Part shown: positions 59,591 to 64,000 of the stretch, in pieces
How positions within the stretch are numbered: the first letter of the stretch is position 1
Layout: each line of letters begins with the position of its first letter
Source: Isochrysis galbana
Lineage: Eukaryota; Haptophyta; Isochrysidales; Isochrysidaceae
Reading direction: 5' to 3'
DNA length: 64,000 nt
NCBI GenBank assembly: GCA_018136815.1
Contig: CM030942.1
Location: forward strand, 869,797-933,796
Program-made: the position numbers and the translations under genes
The notes under the pieces: model-generated
The model's database searches: none
What the model saw: the letters and a program-made list of their open reading frames with translations, nothing else
What the model was told of the DNA's origin: nothing

Positions 59591-60811
59591 TTAGCAGCGT
59601 GGAAGCTCGCTCCCACCCTCGAGTATTTTCTCGCTTCGGCTCAAAAGAACAGCGATCAATACAAGTGAGGCGCCCTCTAGACCTTGCTTCCCGAGGGACT
59701 CGCCCAACAACAGGTACGAAAACACAGCAGCATAGACAGGATCAAGGGCATAGATGATGGCTGCGTCTTGACCACTTATGCGCGATTGGCCCAATGCTTG
59801 CAACCATTGCGCGAGTGCAGTCGTTGCCAACGCGAGATAGCTCAATTGAGGCCAGCAATGCACAAGATCAGAGGCCATTTCAACCGATTCCGTACCCCAG
59901 AGACCTCCTGGCGAAAGCGCCAGATCACAAGCGGCCCAGATAGAACACAGGACAGCAGAGGCGGTGATGGTCGCAGCATTCAACTCTGCCGAATCTAATG
60001 GCACCTCGCAATGCTCTTGGAGAGCAACCTCGTCTAATCTAAGGATGAACCCTGCCGATGCAAATGCTGCTGCAAGCGACCACGCGTCGCCAAGATTCGG
60101 GGGAGAACCATCGAAAGACAGCAGAGTAGTTCCGCAGAGGGCAATAAACGCTGACGCCCAAGTGCGCGGAGGGGATGCACGGCCATAAACAAGTAGAGCA
60201 AGAAGAGGCACAAGCTTCACATTCAAATAGAGTAGAAAGGCTGAGCGTGACGCTGTAGTGAACTGCAACCCGACTGCCTGCAGGGCGAAGCCAGCAAAGC
60301 TAAACGCACCAAGTTCAATGCCCGCGGTCCACGTGCGCCCAACGGTGGATGGGACTGCTGGCCGTGGTCTCCATGGTGCCCCTGGCAGCCATGGCAGTGC
60401 AGCAATGGCAGCAAGAGAAAAGCGCGCTGCATTTAATGCAGAAGGAGTGCTAAGCTCGACCATCTCTTTGATAACAGCGTGCTGAGATCCCCAGATCACT
60501 GTCGCCGTATTCAGAGCGAGAAGGGCCTGCCAGAGCTGAACTTGGTGCACACTGCTCGGTGGTTCCGCCTCTCGTTCCTGCTTGTCCTCACACAGTGGTG
60601 GCTCCACGAGTGATAAGCGCGCGTTCGATCGGGGAGCAAGATGGACCGGAGAGACTCCGAGGCGGCTCACCAGACCATGGTGCGCCTGCACCGCGGCTTG
60701 AGCAGGGCACCACGCGGCGACCGCCAGCATCACGCACAACGCACCCATGGAACTTGCGAACTTTCCGTGGAGAGGAGACTCTTGTGGAGTTTCACAGCAA
60801 CGCCTCTTCAT
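59591..60811 (-). CDS. EamA/DMT-family transporter, probably plastid-targeted
   Basis: The ORF from ATG 60811 encodes 406 residues. The first about 90 residues include a hydrophobic segment (GALCVMLAVAAWCPAQAA) then a polar, Ser/Arg-containing stretch, as in secondary-plastid bipartite pre-sequences. Two EamA repeats follow. The first has ALNTATVIWGSQHAVIKEMV and PSALNAARFSLAAIAALPW, the second SYLALATTALAQWLQALGQS, ISGQDAAIIYALDPVYAAVF and SYLLLGESLGKQGLEGASLV. The motif 'A-x-x-l-P-V-x-a-x-l-x-g-x-l-l-L-g-E' of DMT proteins appears as LDPVYAAVFSYLLLGESL. About ten membrane helices are present. Members move amino acids, sugars or nucleotide sugars; the substrate cannot be told. The frame is intact. 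Confidence 0.85.
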   Translation of the reverse strand: MKRRCCETPQESPLHGKFASSMGALCVMLAVAAWCPAQAAVQAHHGLVSRLGVSPVHLAPRSNARLSLVEPPLCEDKQEREAEPPSSVHQVQLWQALLALNTATVIWGSQHAVIKEMVELSTPSALNAARFSLAAIAALPWLPGAPWRPRPAVPSTVGRTWTAGIELGAFSFAGFALQAVGLQFTTASRSAFLLYLNVKLVPLLALLVYGRASPPRTWASAFIALCGTTLLSFDGSPPNLGDAWSLAAAFASAGFILRLDEVALQEHCEVPLDSAELNAATITASAVLCSIWAACDLALSPGGLWGTESVEMASDLVHCWPQLSYLALATTALAQWLQALGQSRISGQDAAIIYALDPVYAAVFSYLLLGESLGKQGLEGASLVLIAVLLSRSEKILEGGSELPRC

Positions 60812-61031
60812 ATCGCGCCCGGAATCTATGAATTTCTCTCAACTCCTCACTGCTAGCTGCTAGCTGCTAGGGCGGTCAAACACTATTTTAACCCTAGTAC
60901 ATGCCTAACCCCCCCCCCCAAAGGGGGCTGGCATTCGGGTCGGGGCGCCCAAACGAAAGAATTTTTGTGCCGGACCATGTGTACATAGGCAGATTAGAAC
61001 CCCCAAAGCAGCCTAGCACATGTATGGTGTA
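60812..61031. other. Intergenic with a single inverted-repeat tip
   Basis: TAGGGCGGTCAAACACTAT at about 60866-60884 matches the tips of the 61032-62603 element; it is probably a truncated relative. A run of Cs follows. The transporter promoter should be here. Confidence 0.4.
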
Positions 61032-62603
61032 AGGCGGTCAAATAGTTAATAGTTAATAGTGGATAGTGCTTCTTTTATTAGGGGTGAAAAATGACCATCT
61101 CAGAATTGAGGATATTTGAAGATTTTTTTAGGTAGAAAGTTCCCTATACACCCAACTAGCACATATCCGGGGCCCATTAGGACCCGGACCCCCCCTTGCA
61201 CATGTGCATGAATGAAGTTATAGTGACATTTGAGAGCTGCGAAATCGACGAAAATGCGAAAGCCGCCAAAAAAAGAGGCGAACCCCCCCCAAGCTACTCG
61301 ACAAGACGTCTCGCCCGAGCTGCGGGTCAGGGGGGAGAGGCGCGGGCAAAGAGGGCTGCGTCTGCGTGCGGCAGCATGCAGCATGAGGCGTCCGCCATGC
61401 TCGCTATCGCTAGGTAGGAGGCGGAGGGGGGGGGAGCAAGCCGCCCCAAACGCCAGATTCCCGACTCGTCTTTCGACGCTGTGAGGCAGGGAGAACACCT
61501 GCCGTCAATGCTCAACCAGAGCATCGGCTGCAAGTGTTCTCTCTATGTTAGAGGTGGGGACGGGAAAAATCGACTTTTCACAATTGCACCCAAAAGTCGA
61601 TGTGAATGCATGGAGAGGTGTCTCAACGGTTGCGCAAACCCGTAGTCTTAAAGACTACCGGGTTGTCTTCGGGGGGGGGGGGGGGAGACGACAGAAAATG
61701 TCTGCATCCTTTGCCGCCTTCTGAGCAACGGTCGAAGCCTCGCCGATCTTCCCCAAGGCTCGCTCCCTCCCCCCGAGGGTCTCCCCTGTCATCTCCCCGC
61801 TTGGTGTGCCCAGGTTTGCCCTGACAACCCACTCAACAGGGCGCACAACTCATAGGGTCAGGGAGGCTCGGCGCCCGCCATTGCGCGTCGGCGAGATCCG
61901 ATCGTCGGGGCAGTCCGTCCGAGGGAGCAATGGCAGTGCCTCTGGTAGCCCTGCCCATGACGGGATTGCACCTGTGGTACCTACTGACTTTTATGGCCCT
62001 CTCCCCTCTCCTCCCTACCGCCCTTTTCCCCGAGTGCTTCCTTGAGTTTCCGCCCCCCCACCGATCCAAGCGGCGCCTTCGAGGCCATGGTGCCGGCGAC
62101 GCAGAACCACGCGGCCGAGTTCATCGCGCCCGACAGCAAGCTATGCAAGGCTAAGCTCACGTCCGAGATCCGCGCCAAGTACGATGTACTTCTTGCTACT
62201 AGCACCCCCGTCGAGAGGCTACACGCTCTCGGAAAAGCGAGTGACGAGGTGGCCGGCCAGCAGCGCGCCGACTCGCGCGCCGGTATCGCGTAGGGCAAAT
62301 TCAATCACCAAGGCGAGTGGCTCGACAGCAAAACGCAAAGCCTCGACGGAGCTCGAGGCGGTGTTTCGTATCGCTTGGCGAGAGGCGCGGCTCGGGCGGC
62401 GACTGACGATGAAAGAACAGCGCGCATCAAGTCCGGTAAGATCAAGGGGCCCCAGGGGGGGGGGTCCGGGTCCTAATGGGCCCCGGATATGTGCTAGTTG
62501 GGTGTATTGGGAACTTGCTACCGGAAAAATCCTCAAATTTCCTCAATTCTGAGATGGTCATTTTTTTCTTTTTACCCCTAATAAAACACTGTTTGACCGC
62601 CCT
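61032..62603. mobile_element. DNA element with inverted repeats of about 140 bp and TA flanks
   Basis: The left arm (from AGGCGGTCAAATAG at 61032) and the right arm (ending CTGTTTGACCGCCCT at 62603) are inverted copies over about 140 bases. Shared text includes AAATGACCATCTCAGAATTG, CACCCAACTAGCACATATCC and GGGGCCCATTAGGACCCGGA. TA flanks both ends, as in Tc1/mariner and related types. The 1.3-kb interior has no transposase; it encodes only short Ala/Arg-rich frames and carries a repeat shared with 57550 (GGGACGGGAAAAATCGACTT). It is probably a non-autonomous unit that has captured unrelated DNA. Confidence 0.85.
61545..61615 (+). repeat. Dispersed repeat shared with 57545-57605
   Basis: GGTGGGGACGGGAAAAATCG, then ACTTTTCACAATTGCACCCA are nearly the same as at 57551-57590. 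Both lie inside inverted-repeat elements. Confidence 0.7.
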
Positions 62604-62639
62604 AAAAATCTGCCCAAATATCCAATGGAAATATCCGGA

Positions 62640-62930
62640 TATTTTTGCCAACCCCTACACACTGGGCACGGGCTTGGTGGTGTCTGGTTGGGGTCTGTAG
62701 CCCGCGTGCTCCCCATGGGGGGGACCAACGTGGCTGCTATGTTGAATGTGGCCAGGGCCACGGGCCGTGTGGCGCGACTGGAGTCGCACGCACCTACTCG
62801 GCCTCAGGTGGTGGACGCGGTTGCTTCGACCGCGACTGCTCCGGGTTGTGGGGCCGTCCTCGGCGGGGGGGGCGAATGAGAGGGGATTCGCGTCGGCGCG
62901 CTCCATCGCAACTAGCTCTAAAGTTAGTTG
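62640..62930 (-). mobile_element. A-type LINE 5' region copy, diverged
   Basis: Read on the minus strand: CAACTAACTTTAGAGCTAGTTG, then ATGGAGCGCGCCGACGCG (62906) and a leader MERADANPLSFAPPAEDG. Then GACTCCAGTCGCGCCAC, GGCCCGTGGCCCTGGCCACA, as in the 59171 copy. It stops near 62655. Confidence 0.7.
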
Positions 62931-63292
62931 CAGCAGTGAGCGTACAAGTACCTATGACCAGTAACTGACAGTTGGGCTCCTCCTAGAGGTACACCGTCGC
63001 TAGCAACCTTGAACTGCTCGCCATTGCAACAAGCCTGTGAATCTCAATTCAATTCAATAGCAAATGCAATGATGGACCGCGTGCCTTGCGCATATGTCGT
63101 GTGCGCCGCACGCGTATCAGTCTCCGCCACTTCCCCGTAACGTCCATCTTTCCAGCTTGCTACAAGTCGCAAAGGAGCATGCAAGGCGGCGGTGAAGCGT
63201 GTGCGAGCGGAAGTCCATGTGCTCAAGTTGCTGATAACGAAAGTGCGCGTGGCCTCTCGGCCTTGCCCTGCCCAGTATGCGAGTCTTTCCAT
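62931..63292. other. Intergenic, 3' flank of the reductase-like gene
   Basis: A minus frame (63044-63292) continues past the stop of the reductase-like gene but lacks domain signals. No gene is called. Confidence 0.3.
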
Positions 63293-63524
63293 TTACCACC
63301 ATTGTTCAAAGCGCGTTTGATTACGTGGCACCCCTTCGTCAGCGAGTTGTTGCCGCAAATTCGTAATGAAAGCCGGCGGCCCGCATAAATACACGTCGTG
63401 TTCACGTAGAAGTGGCAAGCAGCTACTCTCAAGCAAATCACGGAGCCGCCGTGCCGTCAGACGACCCTTGGCAAGACCATTGTTCATACCCAGCGCGACC
63501 CCTTCCCTCTCAGCGAGCGCTTCT

Positions 63525-63555
<31 letters not shown>

Positions 63556-64000
63556 GAGCTTGTGCGGCGGCCTTTGCGTTGCCTGCTGGCGGAGCCGCTG
63601 ATGATCCTGGAGGCACGGTGCGCCTGTGTCGTGTCTCCGGTCTTGTGACGCTGAGGTGAACATAGAAGCGGCCAGCGCGAACTGTACCTGCGATGTCATC
63701 AATAGCCTCGGCGAAGGCAAAATCCGACGGGAGCCTGAAAATACGGATGGACACACGTAAGAGCACACAAGAATCGAAGAGTGGCTCCATCTCGTGAGAA
63801 CATGCATGTCAACTCGCATGTGTTCTTAGCAAACACAGGTCCAGTGCATAATTGTGGAGGTCCAGCGTCACGGCAAACTCTGGCGCTTCGCGAGCCCATT
63901 TGCCACGCCAAAGCTTTGAGCTGCCTATTACTTATTGCAGCTTTTCTACCTGGCGGAATACGCGAGTGTAACTCTCGGTATGGGCTCAGTCTCTGTCGCA
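63293..64000 (-). CDS. FNR-like NAD(P)-binding oxidoreductase, 3' part (three exons seen, 5' end outside window)
   Basis: Exons on the minus strand: 64000-63950 (incomplete), 63920-63837 and 63734-63293. GT-AG introns join in phase (AG+C and CT+G). The text includes RVTLAYSASSKLWRGKWARE, then APEFAVTLDLHNYALDL, LPSDFAFAEAIDDIAG and RFYVHLSVTRPETRH. Near the C terminus DVYLCGPPAFITNLRQQLAD and GVPRNQTRFEQWW close the protein. The 'D-V-Y-x-C-G-P-P-x-F' block is the NAD(P)-binding signature of the ferredoxin-NADP reductase superfamily, whose FAD domain would be upstream. An inserted poly-Ala run (AAAAAAAAAAEAL), encoded by a (GCC/GCG)n repeat at about 63523-63560, is not part of the fold. The flavin-binding RxYS motif is not in view, so a more exact name is not possible. 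Confidence 0.6.

Overview
The window is nuclear DNA of a eukaryote, most likely a microalga. Evidence: host genes with short GT-AG introns, mostly in lower GC sequence flanking GC-rich exons; long (GT)n, (CT)n and (GA)n microsatellites; internal TTAGGG-like arrays; many partial transposons of several classes; and genes of eukaryotic type (Mediator subunit, PA/CUB/RING E3 ligase, sideroflexin, WD40 and J-domain proteins) next to a transporter whose N terminus looks like a plastid pre-sequence. A haptophyte or another secondary-plastid alga would fit, but no marker here fixes the taxon.

Host genes from left to right: the 3' part of a DUF1415 protein (1-615, +); a sulfotransferase-like gene (2560-3744, -); a MED10-like Mediator subunit (5681-6182, -, one intron); a WD40 protein resembling WDR77/MEP50 (9512-10501, +); a five-exon coiled-coil protein (13376-16029, -) divergent from a CFA/coclaurine-type methyltransferase (16666-17712, +) across a CT microsatellite; a four-exon small protein (21283-21991, -); a membrane J-domain protein (29109-30380, -); a GST/glutaredoxin-like gene followed by an overlapping unknown ORF (32914-34390, +); a P450-like gene whose haem-ligand Cys reads Asn (40182-41519, +); an ankyrin protein (42700-43263, +); a large PA/CUB/RING membrane protein (44787-48985, -); a sideroflexin (52580-53704, +); an unknown 507-aa protein (55342-56865, -); an EamA transporter (59591-60811, -); and the 3' end of a flavoprotein-reductase-like gene (63293 to the edge, -).

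Mobile DNA fills most of the rest. A non-LTR retrotransposon (LINE) family is present only as pieces: an ORF1-like region, one endonuclease fragment, several post-RT zinc-finger tails, a shared 3' UTR, and many short copies of its 5' end. No copy in the window keeps a recognisable reverse transcriptase domain. One short copy (41555-42291) is bounded by a 17-bp target duplication, so it is a complete insertion. DNA transposons include three hAT-type elements with terminal inverted repeats and 8-bp duplications (23314-23905, 25116-25306, 57399-58540), a frameshifted hAT-like transposase (36867-38880) with a Tudor-like insert, a TA-flanked element with inverted repeats of about 140 bp (61032-62603), a piggyBac-like C-terminal fragment and a tyrosine-recombinase fragment. 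At 19036-19593 a perfect 240-bp tandem duplication abuts a tRNA-like sequence.

The genes do not form an operon or an obvious pathway. The window is a gene-poor mosaic of independent housekeeping genes separated by layered, truncated and nested transposon debris. Gene models were built by eye from reading frames, splice-site motifs and remembered family motifs; exon joins were checked for phase consistency but not by alignment or transcript data.
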